A program made the position numbers and the translations under genes. From NCBI GenBank assembly GCA_017745075.1, contig JAGIAD010000002.1, positions 496,001 to 560,000 on the forward strand: a DNA stretch of 64,000 nt, written 5' to 3'. The notes under the pieces were generated by a model. The model was not told the origin of the DNA, ran no database searches, and saw only the letters and a program-made list of their open reading frames with translations. Position 1 is the stretch's first letter. The number at the start of each line of letters is the position of its first letter. Below are positions 17,827 through 27,163 of the stretch, piece after piece. The DNA comes from Sphingobacteriaceae bacterium. Its GTDB lineage: Bacteria > Bacteroidota > Bacteroidia > Sphingobacteriales > Sphingobacteriaceae.

Positions 17827-19941
17827 ATGGCAAGAGATTTAAAATTTACAAGAAATATTGGAATTGCAGCTCACATTGATGCTGGTAAAACTACCACTAC
17901 TGAGCGTATCCTTTATTATGCTGGTGTAAGTCATAAAATTGGTGAAGTGCACGAAGGTGCTGCAACAATGGACTGGATGGCACAAGAGCAGGAGCGTGGT
18001 ATTACCATTACCTCTGCTGCTACAACAGTAAACTGGAACTACCGTGGTAGCAAATACCACATTAACATTATCGATACCCCTGGACACGTGGATTTTACCG
18101 TAGAGGTAAACCGTTCTTTACGTGTACTAGATGGTTTAGTGTTCTTGTTTTCTGCAGTTGATGGTGTTGAGCCTCAGTCAGAAACCAACTGGCGTTTAGC
18201 CAACAACTATAATGTTGCCCGTATCGGTTTCGTTAATAAAATGGACCGTTCTGGTGCCGACTTCTTAAAAGTTGTTAAACAGGTTAAAGATATGTTGGGT
18301 AGTAATGCAGTTCCATTGCAGTTACCTATCGGTTCTGAAGATAACTTTAAAGGTGTGGTTGATTTGATCAACAACCGTGGTATCGTTTGGAATGAGCACG
18401 ATAAAGGTATGACCTTTACTGAAGTGCCAATTCCTGATGATATGTTAGATGAGGTTGCAGAGTGGAGAGAGAAATTATTAGAATCAGTTGCTGATTATGA
18501 TGAGACTTTGATGGAGAAATTCTTCGAAGATCCAAACTCAATCACTGAGCGCGAAATTTTAGACGCTTTACGTGCAGCTGTATTGGATGCTAAAATTGTT
18601 CCTATGGTTTGTGGTTCATCTTTCAAAAACAAAGGTGTTCAAACCATGTTGGATTACGTAATGGAATTATTGCCTTCACCTCTTGATTCAGAAGGTGTTG
18701 TAGGTACTAATCCTGATACTAACGAAGAAGTTTTATTAAAACCGTCTGAAAAAGAGCCGTTTGCAGCATTAGCATTCAAAATTGCTACCGATCCATTCGT
18801 AGGTCGTTTATGTTTCATCCGTGTTTATTCAGGTAACTTAGAAGCTGGTTCTTACGTATACAATACCCGTTCTGAAAGTAAAGAGCGTATTTCACGTATC
18901 TTCCAGATGCACGCTAACAAGCAAAATCCAATCCCTAACGTAAGTGCGGGTGATATTGCTGCGGTAGTAGGTTTCAAAGATATTAAAACCGGTGATACAC
19001 TTTGTGAAGAGAAAAACCCTGTTGTTCTAGAATCAATGGTATTCCCTGATCCGGTTATCGGTTTAGCTATTGAGCCTAAAACTCAGGCTGACGTTGATAA
19101 ATTAGGTTTAGCTTTAGGTAAATTAGCTGAAGAAGATCCTACCTTTAAAGTAGAAACTGATCAGGAAACTGGCCAAACAGTTATCTCTGGTATGGGTGAG
19201 CTTCACTTAGATATCTTAATTGACCGTTTAAAACGCGAATTTAAAGTAGAAGTTAATCAGGGTGCGCCACAGGTAGCTTATAAAGAGGCTATCTTCGGTA
19301 CTGCAGAACACCGCGAAGTTTATAAAAAACAATCAGGTGGTCGTGGTAAATTTGCCGATATCAAAGTGGTTATCTCTCCAATTGATACTGATTTTGAAAA
19401 AGGTGGTTTGCAATTCGTTAACGAGATTGTGGGTGGTGCTATTCCTCGCGAATTTATCCCTTCAGTTGAGAAAGGTTTTGCATCTGCAATGGCAAATGGT
19501 GTATTAGCTGGTTATCCGCTTCCTGATATGAAAGTACGTTTGATTGATGGTTCATTCCACGCAGTCGATTCAGATGCTTTATCATTCGAGCTTGCTGCCC
19601 GTATGGCATACCGTGAGGCTTTACCTAAATGTAAACCTGCTTTGATGGAGCCAATCATGAAAATCGAGATCTTAACCCCTGAAGAAAACATGGGTGATGT
19701 TATCGGTGATATGAACCGTCGTCGTGGTCAGTTACAAGGTATGGACACCCGTAACGGTGCTCAGGTTATCAAAGCATTGGTACCACTTTCAGAAATGTTC
19801 GGTTATGTAACTCAGTTACGTACCATCACTTCAGGCCGTGCAACTTCTACAATGGAATTCGATCACTACGAACCAGCGCCTAAAAACGTTCAGGATGAAG
19901 TGGTTGCTAAATCTAAAGGAAGAATTAAATCTGAAGACTAA
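17827..19941 (+). CDS. fusA: Translation elongation factor G
   Basis: EF-G drives GTP-dependent ribosomal translocation and, with RRF, ribosome recycling. The 704-residue length is normal. Nucleotide motifs are G1 AHIDAGKT (15-22), G3 DTPGH (83-87) and G4 NKMD (137-140). Domains II-V follow, with the domain IV loop carrying the conserved [10 protein letters not shown] and the domain V phrase [10 protein letters not shown]. It is the third gene of the str operon, after a hairpin-bearing gap. Confidence 0.99.
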   Translation: MARDLKFTRNIGIAAHIDAGKTTTTERILYYAGVSHKIGEVHEGAATMDWMAQEQERGITITSAATTVNWNYRGSKYHINIIDTPGHVDFTVEVNRSLRVLDGLVFLFSAVDGVEPQSETNWRLANNYNVARIGFVNKMDRSGADFLKVVKQVKDMLGSNAVPLQLPIGSEDNFKGVVDLINNRGIVWNEHDKGMTFTEVPIPDDMLDEVAEWREKLLESVADYDETLMEKFFEDPNSITEREILDALRAAVLDAKIVPMVCGSSFKNKGVQTMLDYVMELLPSPLDSEGVVGTNPDTNEEVLLKPSEKEPFAALAFKIATDPFVGRLCFIRVYSGNLEAGSYVYNTRSESKERISRIFQMHANKQNPIPNVSAGDIAAVVGFKDIKTGDTLCEEKNPVVLESMVFPDPVIGLAIEPKTQADVDKLGLALGKLAEEDPTFKVETDQETGQTVISGMGELHLDILIDRLKREFKVEVNQGAPQVAYKEAIFGTAEHREVYKKQSGGRGKFADIKVVISPIDTDFEKGGLQFVNEIVGGAIPREFIPSVEKGFASAMANGVLAGYPLPDMKVRLIDGSFHAVDSDALSFELAARMAYREALPKCKPALMEPIMKIEILTPEENMGDVIGDMNRRRGQLQGMDTRNGAQVIKALVPLSEMFGYVTQLRTITSGRATSTMEFDHYEPAPKNVQDEVVAKSKGRIKSED

Positions 19942-19957
19942 TTAGAACAAGTATTTT

Positions 19958-20017
19958 AGTATCAAGTATCAAGATGGATTATTGTCTTGATACTCGATAC
20001 TTAATCTCTTGATACTA
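19958..20017. repeat. GTATCAAG palindrome in the fusA-rpsJ gap
   Basis: A 17-base arm (19958-19974, AGTATCAAGTATCAAGA) pairs with 19985-20001 (TCTTGATACTCGATACT) with one mismatch around a 10-base loop. A further CTCTTGATACTAAAAA copy follows. The same design, with the mismatch at the corresponding place, recurs at 37558-37616 between rpsN and rpsH. Confidence 0.8.
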
Positions 20018-20078
20018 AAAAGATAAATCCGGTTTCTGTTGTTAATAGCTCTAACAGGAAACCATAATTAAAAACAAG

Positions 20079-20384
20079 ATGAGCCAAAGAATCAGAATTA
20101 AATTAAAATCTTACGATTACAACCTGGTAGATAAATCTGCTGAGAAAATCGTAAAAACTGTTAAACCTACGGGTGCAGTTGTAAGTGGTCCGATTCCACT
20201 TCCTACAGAGAAAAAAATCTTTACTGTATTACGTTCTCCACACGTAAACAAAAAAGCTAGAGAGCAGTTCCAATTATGCGCTTACAAACGCTTATTAGAT
20301 ATTTATAGCTCTAACTCTAAAACAGTTGATGCTTTAATGAAACTTGAATTGCCTAGTGGTGTTGAAGTTGAAATCAAAGTTTAA
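20079..20384 (+). CDS. rpsJ: 30S ribosomal protein uS10 (NusE)
   Basis: The 101-residue protein belongs to the 30S head and doubles as the antitermination factor NusE. Family features are [46 protein letters not shown] and a C-terminal GVEVEIKV. It is the last gene of the str operon and is followed by a strong terminator. In many bacteria, rplC follows at once; here rplC is about 10.7 kb away. Confidence 0.99.
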   Translation: MSQRIRIKLKSYDYNLVDKSAEKIVKTVKPTGAVVSGPIPLPTEKKIFTVLRSPHVNKKAREQFQLCAYKRLLDIYSSNSKTVDALMKLELPSGVEVEIKV

Positions 20385-20404
20385 TTGATTTTAAAAAAAG
20401 AATA

Positions 20405-20436
20405 AAAGGCCGTAATGCAAATTGCGGCCTTTTTTT
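20405..20436 (+). terminator. Rho-independent terminator of the str operon
   Basis: A 12-bp stem AAAGGCCGTAAT (20405-20416) pairs with ATTGCGGCCTTT (20421-20432), one G-T pair, GCAA tetraloop, then a T run. It lies 20 bases after the rpsJ stop and cuts str transcription off from the following genes. Confidence 0.92.
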
Positions 20437-20485
20437 ATGCGCTGGCATTTCCAAACAAAAGCAGTCAAGTTCGGGTTTAACTAGT

Positions 20486-20737
20486 ATGAACAAAGATGAA
20501 AATCAACACGGAAAACTGCCGGTAGAGGGACATGATTTTGCCAAGCATGATGAGGAGCAAAAGAAGCAGCCAGCCTCACAGGGCGAAGTAGCGGGCCAAA
20601 AAGATGGAGATTTTTCTGAACTGGAGAAAAGCCGGATGGAAAATCCACCAGATCACCGGGAAGAAAATGGATCGGATAAGGATGATGTAAATAGCGATAC
20701 CAGGATCAATCAGAGCAAGGGCATTAATAATAATTGA
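20486..20737 (+). CDS. Hydrophilic low-complexity protein, unknown
   Basis: The family is not recognised. The 83-residue protein has no hydrophobic segment and is dominated by Asp, Glu, Lys, Gln, Asn and Gly (for example HDEEQKKQPASQGEV and ENGSDKDDVNSD). It is probably intrinsically disordered, in composition like hydrophilins. It is followed after 64 bases by a similar small protein on the same strand and lies directly after the str terminator. Coding status rests on the clean frame and the similar neighbours. Confidence 0.55.
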   Translation: MNKDENQHGKLPVEGHDFAKHDEEQKKQPASQGEVAGQKDGDFSELEKSRMENPPDHREENGSDKDDVNSDTRINQSKGINNN

Positions 20738-20801
20738 ACAGCTAAACTTTTCATCCCACAAATTGTTGTTAAAAGTAGAAGCGACTGAAAACAATAGCAT
20801 T

Positions 20802-21083
20802 ATGGAAATGAATGATGAGAATAAAAAGAAAGGATCGGATCCGCAACTGGATATTGATCACGATGAAGAGATTGATTGGGATAATGGAGAAGCTACCTAT
20901 GGGCATAAACGTACCGAATTTAAACGCAAGGACCAGCCCGATGAAGCACATTTGGCAAGTACAGAAGGACATCCGGAGCACGATGTGAACAAAACCCTGA
21001 AAAATACCATCTTAAGTAAAGATGAGGACATTGCCAATAGAAATAAAGATGCCGATAAAGGTATTAGTGGGAAAGAACAGTAG
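20802..21083 (+). CDS. Second hydrophilic acidic small protein, unknown
   Basis: The protein has about 93 residues from MEMNDENKKKGSD; in-frame upstream starts from 20763 are possible. Very acidic and hydrophilic, with DIDHDEEIDWDNGEATYGHKRTEF and a Lys/Asp-rich end. No signal peptide or membrane segment is seen. The phrase DEEIDWDNGEATYG is less repetitive than the rest and may be a conserved core. It probably shares regulation with the preceding gene; function unknown. Confidence 0.55.
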   Translation: MEMNDENKKKGSDPQLDIDHDEEIDWDNGEATYGHKRTEFKRKDQPDEAHLASTEGHPEHDVNKTLKNTILSKDEDIANRNKDADKGISGKEQ

Positions 21084-21360
21084 CTTGGAATTTAGAAGGG
21101 AATATCCATATAGAATAATCCCCTAATAAAATAAATGCATTTTCCGGTAGATGGAAATTAATTAGGATTCCACAACTGAAATGCGTTAATCAAGAAGCTA
21201 TGCCTCTAAAATCGTTTAGTCTCTGATTTTTTAGTTAATCTTTGTCGCGAATCCTACAGCGGTACAAATTTCAGCCATTTATTATAATTTCCAAAAGACG
21301 TACAGATATACCTATTGATATATGTCAATTTAAAAAGTCTTTTCTGACTGCTGCAAAATA

Positions 21361-21555
21361 TCAGTATAATTGGCTGGTTTGTGAATAATCCTGTTTAATT
21401 CTTTCTCCGTACTGTTTCACTTTATCAATATATTCAGGCGCTTTTTCCTTTAAGTCATCCAACAGTGATTTTCCATCAGCGGTTCTTTTCTTCGTAATAT
21501 ATTTGAACCCGTAAACTGTTGCAACACTTAAAATCACATATTTTAATAGTCCCAT
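21361..21555 (-). CDS. Small single-pass membrane protein, unknown
   Basis: The 64-residue protein has an N-terminal hydrophobic segment (LLKYVILSVATVYGFKYIT, about 3-21). A helical charged tail follows, with DLKEKAPEYIDKVKQYGERIKQDY. The layout resembles YtxH-like stress proteins (one membrane helix plus amphipathic tail), but similarity is too short to name the family. It lies 11 bases downstream of the next hydrophilic gene on the same strand, so the two are probably one operon, convergent with the pair at 20486-21083. Confidence 0.6.
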   Translation of the reverse strand: MGLLKYVILSVATVYGFKYITKKRTADGKSLLDDLKEKAPEYIDKVKQYGERIKQDYSQTSQLY

Positions 21556-21566
21556 AATCTGTTAAA

Positions 21567-21929
21567 TTATATCCCCGTATTTAATGCATGGTCTTCATCC
21601 GTTTCATTAAGACCAGTTTTGGTTTTAAAATCATCAGAAGAACTTCCGGTATGGCTTTCGGCACTTTTTATTGTAGGATGTTTATCAGCGCTGTTATATG
21701 CATCATCGCTAAGTGAATCTTTGCCTTGTGTACCCGTATTATCGAAGCCATCTTTTGCAAGAGGATTGCCCTTAATCATTTCGCTTGGCTCCTTGCCATA
21801 GGCAGTTACCACATCCACATCATTACAGGCTTCGTATGCTTTTTGCACGTCAGATTTTTCTTCACTTTCGCCCTGCTTACCAATGTAACCTTCCAAATGC
21901 TCTGCTTTATTATAGATGCTGGTTTTCAT
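21567..21929 (-). CDS. Hydrophilic small protein, unknown
   Basis: The protein has 120 residues from MKTSIYNKAEHLEGYIGKQG; a further in-frame start exists at 21962. It is rich in Asp, Glu, Lys, Ser, Gly and Asn, has a single Cys, and its long C-terminal half is disordered (DSLSDDAYNSADKHPTIKS). No family is recognised. Four such small proteins lie together in two convergent pairs between the str operon and the glucosidase gene, which suggests a stress-linked group; this is inference. Confidence 0.55.
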   Translation of the reverse strand: MKTSIYNKAEHLEGYIGKQGESEEKSDVQKAYEACNDVDVVTAYGKEPSEMIKGNPLAKDGFDNTGTQGKDSLSDDAYNSADKHPTIKSAESHTGSSSDDFKTKTGLNETDEDHALNTGI

Positions 21930-22083
21930 AATCTTACGGTTAAATGTTTGTATATAAAACATTTCATCAATTAAAAGGTTTGATTTTTGTTAGCGTTTCC
22001 ATGGCTTAACATCCAGATTAATATGATTTGAATGTTCGATATTTAAATCATATTAATCGGTCTACACATCTTAAATAGGTTAT

Positions 22084-24693
22084 ATGGCAAATGCCGAACA
22101 AAGCAGGATCAACGCTCAATATCAAATAGGTAAAAACTGGCTCAAATGGGGGCCATATGTATCGGAAAGGCAATGGGGGACCATACGCGAGGATTACAGT
22201 AATAATGGTGATGCCTGGGTGTATACAACCCACGATAGCGCCAGAAGCAAGGCTTTTAGATGGGGTGAAGAAGGGTTGGCCGGTATAAGTGATAGTGAGC
22301 AGCTGTTATGCCTGGGCCTTGCACTCTGGAACGGTAAAGATGCCATATTAAAAGAACGCCTTTTTGGACTGAATAATGGTGAGGGAAACCATGGTGAGGA
22401 TGTAAAGGAAGTTTATTACTACCTGGACAATACACCCATGCATACCTACATGCAAATGTTGTATAAATACCCGCAATCGGCTTTTCCCTATACACAGCTT
22501 TTAACTGAAAATGCCAGGCGCAACCGTCACGATCCTGAATTTGAGCTGATGGATACCGGCATATTCGATCAGGATAAATATTTTGATGTGTTTATCGGTT
22601 ATGCGAAAAACGAAGAGGAAGATATTTTAATTCATTATACTGTTTTTAATCATGGTAATGCAGATGCAGAGATCCATTTGTTACCCCAGTTTTGGTACCG
22701 CAACAATTGGAGCTGGGAGGGTAGTGCCGCTAAACCATCCATAAATTACCTTGGCCAAAACCAGTTGCTTTTTCATTCAGAAAAGCAAGGTAAAATGTAC
22801 GCCTATGCAGATGGCGATCCTGATTTTTTATTTACCGATAACGAAAGTAACAATGAACTTTTATATCAATCACACAATGTTTCGCCATATGTAAAAGATG
22901 GAATCAATAATTACATCGTTAATGGAGAAAAAGATCAGGTAAATCCGGCTAAAAGCGGAACCAAGGTAGCCGTACATTACCATAAAGTTGTGCCGGCAAA
23001 ACAAAGCCTGAGTTTTAAGTTAAGGCTGTCCAATAAATCAATTGAAAAACCTTTTGAAGATTTTGATGAGATTTTTGAATTGAGGAAAAACGAAGCTGAC
23101 GAATTTTACGCAGGTAAATATAAAGAGAAGAGTAGCGGGGAGGAGCAACAACTGCAGCGCCAGGCCTGGGCGGGTTTGCTTTGGAATAAGCAGTACTATA
23201 ATTACGATATAAATGTTTGGTTGAAAGGAGATGCAGGTCTACCTCAGCCGGCTGCAAAGCGGGCTTGCGGACGGAACTTTCATTGGAACCATTTTATGGC
23301 GGCCGATATTATATTGATGCCCGATAAATGGGAGTACCCATGGTTTGCTGCCTGGGACCTTGCCTTTCATTGTATTGCATTGGCACCCATCGATCCTGAT
23401 TTTGCCAAACAACAACTCCGGTTACTGGTTAGCAATAATTATATCCATCCCAACGGGCAGTTACCAGCCTACGAGTGGGATTTTACCGATACCAACCCGC
23501 CTGTACACGCCATGGCCAGCTATAAGGTTTATCAAACCGATAAAAAGAATAAGGGGACCGGCGATCTGAAATTCCTGGAAGAGGTTTTTCAGAAACTGCT
23601 GCTCAATTTTACCTGGTGGGTAAACCAAAAAGATAGCGAAGGCAATAATATTTTCGAGGGTGGTTTTCTTGGTCTGGATAATATCGGGGTATTTAACAGA
23701 AGCGAAACTGTACCCGGTGGTGGCTTTTTAGAGCAGGCCGATGGTACCAGTTGGATGGCTATGTATGCTTTAAATATGTTACAGATTAGCATTGAACTGG
23801 CCCTGCAAAACCCGATTTATGAAGATATGGCCATTAAATTTTCTGAGCACTTTCTGTTTATTGCAGGATCTATTGATAACATGGGCGAATACCATACCGG
23901 GTTATGGGATGAACAGGATAGTTTTTATTACGATTTACTGCGTAAACCAGACGGTGGTTGGGATAGGCTCCGTGTGAGAACCCTGGTGGGCTTGATTCCG
24001 ATGTTTGCTGTTATTGTTTTTAGCGATCAGGATTGGAAAGATTTACCAAAACTTAAAACCCGGTTAGAATCTTTTATGCTCCAGCGGCCAGATTTGGTAC
24101 AGCTGGTGAACCATTGGGCAGATAAAAGTGGTAATGATAAGCATTTGTTTTCGCTGTTGCGTGGCCACCGGATGAAAATGTTGTTGCGCAGGATGTTAGA
24201 TACTAGTGAGTTTCTGTCGGATTTTGGGATCCGCTCTATTTCGAAGAAATATGAAACAGAACCCTATAATTATTGGTTAAATGGAAACGATTACTCGGTT
24301 AAATATATTCCGGCAGAGAGTGATACCGGCATGTTTGGCGGAAATAGCAATTGGCGTGGACCAATTTGGTTTCCCATTAATTACCTGTTAATCGATGCTT
24401 TGAAACATTTTCATGAGTATTATACCGACGATTTTAGGGTTGAATATCCAACAGGCTCTGGCGCATATTTTTCTTTAGCCGAAATCGCAGACTTATTGGC
24501 TAAACGGCTGAAAAGTATATTTTTAAAAAATGAAAAGGCAGAACGGCCTGTTTTTGGGGACGACGCAAAATTAAACCACGATGAACAGTTTCGGGACTAT
24601 ATTTTGTTTTTCGAATATTTTAATGGCGATAACGGAAAAGGTTTAGGGGCAAGCCATCAAACCGGATGGACAGCTCTAGTAGCACTATTATAA
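22084..24693 (+). CDS. GH63/MGH1-like glucosidase
   Basis: This 869-residue enzyme has no signal peptide and is presumably cytoplasmic. An N-terminal beta-rich domain (WVYTTHDSARSKAFRWGEEGLAG; QFWYRNNWSWEG near 220) precedes an (alpha/alpha)6 barrel. In the barrel PWFAAWD carries Asp425, and LPAYEWDFTDTNPP carries Glu464 and Asp466, segments typical of the GH63/MGH1-like catalytic region. EQADGTSWMAMY and GGNSNWRGPIWFPINYLL are further family phrases. Likely substrates are alpha-glucosides or glucosylglycerate-like solutes; the exact one cannot be read. The next gene, an SDR dehydrogenase, starts 18 bases downstream. Confidence 0.85.
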   Translation: MANAEQSRINAQYQIGKNWLKWGPYVSERQWGTIREDYSNNGDAWVYTTHDSARSKAFRWGEEGLAGISDSEQLLCLGLALWNGKDAILKERLFGLNNGEGNHGEDVKEVYYYLDNTPMHTYMQMLYKYPQSAFPYTQLLTENARRNRHDPEFELMDTGIFDQDKYFDVFIGYAKNEEEDILIHYTVFNHGNADAEIHLLPQFWYRNNWSWEGSAAKPSINYLGQNQLLFHSEKQGKMYAYADGDPDFLFTDNESNNELLYQSHNVSPYVKDGINNYIVNGEKDQVNPAKSGTKVAVHYHKVVPAKQSLSFKLRLSNKSIEKPFEDFDEIFELRKNEADEFYAGKYKEKSSGEEQQLQRQAWAGLLWNKQYYNYDINVWLKGDAGLPQPAAKRACGRNFHWNHFMAADIILMPDKWEYPWFAAWDLAFHCIALAPIDPDFAKQQLRLLVSNNYIHPNGQLPAYEWDFTDTNPPVHAMASYKVYQTDKKNKGTGDLKFLEEVFQKLLLNFTWWVNQKDSEGNNIFEGGFLGLDNIGVFNRSETVPGGGFLEQADGTSWMAMYALNMLQISIELALQNPIYEDMAIKFSEHFLFIAGSIDNMGEYHTGLWDEQDSFYYDLLRKPDGGWDRLRVRTLVGLIPMFAVIVFSDQDWKDLPKLKTRLESFMLQRPDLVQLVNHWADKSGNDKHLFSLLRGHRMKMLLRRMLDTSEFLSDFGIRSISKKYETEPYNYWLNGNDYSVKYIPAESDTGMFGGNSNWRGPIWFPINYLLIDALKHFHEYYTDDFRVEYPTGSGAYFSLAEIADLLAKRLKSIFLKNEKAERPVFGDDAKLNHDEQFRDYILFFEYFNGDNGKGLGASHQTGWTALVALL

Positions 24694-24711
24694 TTAGTTA
24701 ATGATCAGATA

Positions 24712-25482
24712 ATGGATAGATTTAAATATAAAGTAGCATTAGTTACAGGTAGCAGCCAGGGAATCGGTGCCGCGTGTGCCTTGCGTTTAGCAACCGAAGG
24801 TGCCGACATTATTTTAAATGGAAGAAAACTGGATGAGCGTGGGGAGAAAATAATTGCCGAAATTAAAGCGTTGGGTAGGCGCGCTGTTTTTTTAGAAGCA
24901 GATATTAGTCGGGTTGGAGATGTAGTAGCTTTGGTTAATAACGCAGTTAAAGCATATGGGAAATTAGATATATTAATAAACAACGCAGGGGTTGAAAAGA
25001 ACCACAACTTTTGGGAAGTAACCGAGGCAGATTTCGACCTGGTGATGGATACTAACTTAAAAGGAGTATTTTTTGGCACTCAGGCTTTTGTTAAACATTG
25101 TATCGCCAATAAATTAACAGGAGTTGTGGTAAATATGAGTTCCGTTCACGAAGAAATTGTTTTTCCACACTTTGCGCCTTATTGCGCCAGCAAAGGAGCT
25201 CTGAAAATGCTAACCCGTAATTTGGCTACTGAGCTCGCACCTTTTAATATCAGGGTAAACAATGTGGCTCCGGGCGCTATTGCTACACCCATTAATAAAT
25301 CGCTGTTAAATGATGAGGAGAAATTGGGTAAGTTATTGGAGAATATTCCAATGAAAAAACTGGGAACACCTGAAGATGTAGCCGCGATTGTGGCTTTCCT
25401 GGCATCAGATGATGCCCGATATGTAACAGGCTCAACTTATTTTGTAGATGGCGGATTGACTTACCATTACGAAGAACAATAG
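24712..25482 (+). CDS. SDR-family dehydrogenase, glucose 1-dehydrogenase-like
   Basis: This 256-residue classical short-chain dehydrogenase has the cofactor loop TGSSQGIG (12-19), NNAG (90-93), catalytic Ser144 in VVNMSS and the Y157-x3-K161 pair in YCASKGALK. The segment VNNVAPGAIATPINKSLL and the C-terminal DGGLTYHYEEQ fit glucose 1-dehydrogenase-like SDRs. It is co-transcribed with the glucosidase gene, so oxidation of the released sugar is a reasonable inference. Cofactor choice (NAD or NADP) was not determined. Confidence 0.88.
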   Translation: MDRFKYKVALVTGSSQGIGAACALRLATEGADIILNGRKLDERGEKIIAEIKALGRRAVFLEADISRVGDVVALVNNAVKAYGKLDILINNAGVEKNHNFWEVTEADFDLVMDTNLKGVFFGTQAFVKHCIANKLTGVVVNMSSVHEEIVFPHFAPYCASKGALKMLTRNLATELAPFNIRVNNVAPGAIATPINKSLLNDEEKLGKLLENIPMKKLGTPEDVAAIVAFLASDDARYVTGSTYFVDGGLTYHYEEQ

Positions 25483-25489
25483 GTGGGGT

Positions 25490-25523
25490 AAAACCTGTTT
25501 AGAAAGTTTAGCAGACAGGTTTT
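25490..25523 (+). terminator. Possible terminator after the SDR gene
   Basis: AAAACCTGT (25490-25498) pairs with ACAGGTTTT (25515-25523) around a 16-base loop. The T run is short, and an alternative pairing TTAGCAG/CTGCTAA (25508-25514 with 25532-25538) overlaps it. Confidence 0.4.
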
Positions 25524-25569
25524 ATTAAATCCTGCTAATCCTTAACTTCGCGCAAAATTAAACTGAGTA

Positions 25570-26913
25570 ATGGAGTGGAAATATTTACTTTCGAATAAAC
25601 GGTATGGCCAGGAACAATATGGTGCCAGTACCGATCGTGCACGTTCTGATTTTCAGCGCGATTATGACCGTTTGATTTTTTCATCCCCGTTTAGAAGGTT
25701 GCAGAACAAAACCCAGGTCTTCCCCTTACCAGGAAGTGTTTTCGTTCACAATCGCCTTACCCATAGTTTGGAAGTGGCAAGCGTGGCCCGCTCTATGGCC
25801 AATATTTTCCTCAATAGCATAAGTACGCACAACCCTGAATTGATTAAAACCGTGCCTTTAATTAATGAAGTGGGCAACATTGTTGCAGCAGCTGCACTGG
25901 CGCATGATTTAGGTAATCCTGCTTTTGGTCATTCTGGCGAAGCAGCCATTTCGAGATACTTTACTGATGGCGATGGTCGTGTATATGAAAAACACATGAA
26001 CGAATCGCAATGGCATGACCTGATCAACTTTGAAGGAAATGCAAATGCCATCAGGATCCTTACCCATCCGCTTAAAGGAAAAGGCAATGATGCCTATGCC
26101 TTAACTTATTCAACCCTGGCTTCTATTGCAAAGTATCCATGTGCATCTATCGCAGGCAAACAAAAAGGCCTTTTACACCGCAAAAAATATGGGTTCTTCC
26201 AATCAGAGGAAGAAACATTTAAAAAAATAGCAGCCGAACTTCATTTAGAACAGGAAGAGAACAGGTACCTGGTTTATAAACGCCATCCACTGGTATACCT
26301 GGTAGAAGCAGCTGATGATATCTGTTACACTATTATCGACCTGGAAGATGCCCACCGGTTAAAGATTCTATCTTACGAAGAGGTGAAAAATTATTTATTG
26401 CCATTTGCAAACTCAGATACCATCGAAGACCGTTTAAAAAACGATTATGAGGATGACGATGCTAAAATCGGTTTGTTAAGGGCAAAAGCAATCAATACAT
26501 TAACCAACCAATGCGCAGGGATCTTTTTCAGGGAGCAGGAAAAACTGTTAAAGGGAGCGCTTAACCAGAGTTTAACCGACCTGCTTCCGGAACCTTATAT
26601 TTCGGCCTGGAAAGCGGTAGAAAAGGTTTCGGTAGAACGTATTTATAATTTCTCGTCGGTAATACAAAAAGAAGTTGCCGGTTATAAAATTATGGCTGGT
26701 TTACTGGAAGAATTTGTGCCAGCCTTGATTCATAATAATACACACTATTATAAAAAACTTGTTAAGCTGATTCCTAAGCAATACCATACAGACCTGACTG
26801 ATATTTACTCCATTATTCAAAGTGTATTAGACTTTGTATCGGGAATGACAGATCTGTACGCGGTTGATCTGTACCGTAACATTAAAGGAATCTCTTTTCC
26901 TTCAGAAACGTAG
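25570..26913 (+). CDS. dgt: Deoxyguanosinetriphosphate triphosphohydrolase
   Basis: The enzyme hydrolyses dGTP to deoxyguanosine and triphosphate. The 447-residue protein has the HD metal site: H65 in RLTHSLEVA, H112-D113 in ALAHDLGNPAFGH and the second Asp at about 249 in VEAADDICYT. The N-terminal RSDFQRDYDRLIFSSPFRRLQNKTQV is diagnostic for the dGTPase family. A weak promoter-like TAACTTCG lies at 25543-25550. The gene appears monocistronic. Confidence 0.95.
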   Translation: MEWKYLLSNKRYGQEQYGASTDRARSDFQRDYDRLIFSSPFRRLQNKTQVFPLPGSVFVHNRLTHSLEVASVARSMANIFLNSISTHNPELIKTVPLINEVGNIVAAAALAHDLGNPAFGHSGEAAISRYFTDGDGRVYEKHMNESQWHDLINFEGNANAIRILTHPLKGKGNDAYALTYSTLASIAKYPCASIAGKQKGLLHRKKYGFFQSEEETFKKIAAELHLEQEENRYLVYKRHPLVYLVEAADDICYTIIDLEDAHRLKILSYEEVKNYLLPFANSDTIEDRLKNDYEDDDAKIGLLRAKAINTLTNQCAGIFFREQEKLLKGALNQSLTDLLPEPYISAWKAVEKVSVERIYNFSSVIQKEVAGYKIMAGLLEEFVPALIHNNTHYYKKLVKLIPKQYHTDLTDIYSIIQSVLDFVSGMTDLYAVDLYRNIKGISFPSET

Positions 26914-26943
26914 TCGTTTTTAACATATTTTTTTAAAACTGTT

Positions 26944-27057
26944 ATTTTTTGGAAAGCAGTTGCGGTAGCTTTCGGGAAAGAGCATTCCCGCTCCCGCTTC
27001 TGCCGATTCCTTTATTGGCAGAAGCGAAGCACTACGAGCCCTGCTTTTCTAAAAAAT
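26944..27057. repeat. Intergenic inverted-repeat element, family C
   Basis: The ends TTTTTTGGAAAGCAG (from 26945) and CTGCTTTTCTAAAAAA (to about 27056) are inverted copies with few differences. Inside, a perfect hairpin GCTTCTGCC (26996-27004) with GGCAGAAGC (27017-27025) is found. The element is GC-richer than its flanks and holds no real coding frame. It fills the convergent gap between dgt and the 27164 gene. Confidence 0.65.
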
Positions 27058-27163
27058 CAGTGTTGTCAGCGTTGCCATCTTATACTCATTCGAACCTTCT
27101 AAAAGTGCCGGAAACAAGAGATTTATTCGTATTAACCTGTGGCTAAATCTTTTTTAACTTAAT

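Noticed and set aside
26949..27146. 65-codon frame after dgt
   Set aside because: It lies inside an inverted-repeat element and has no family similarity.
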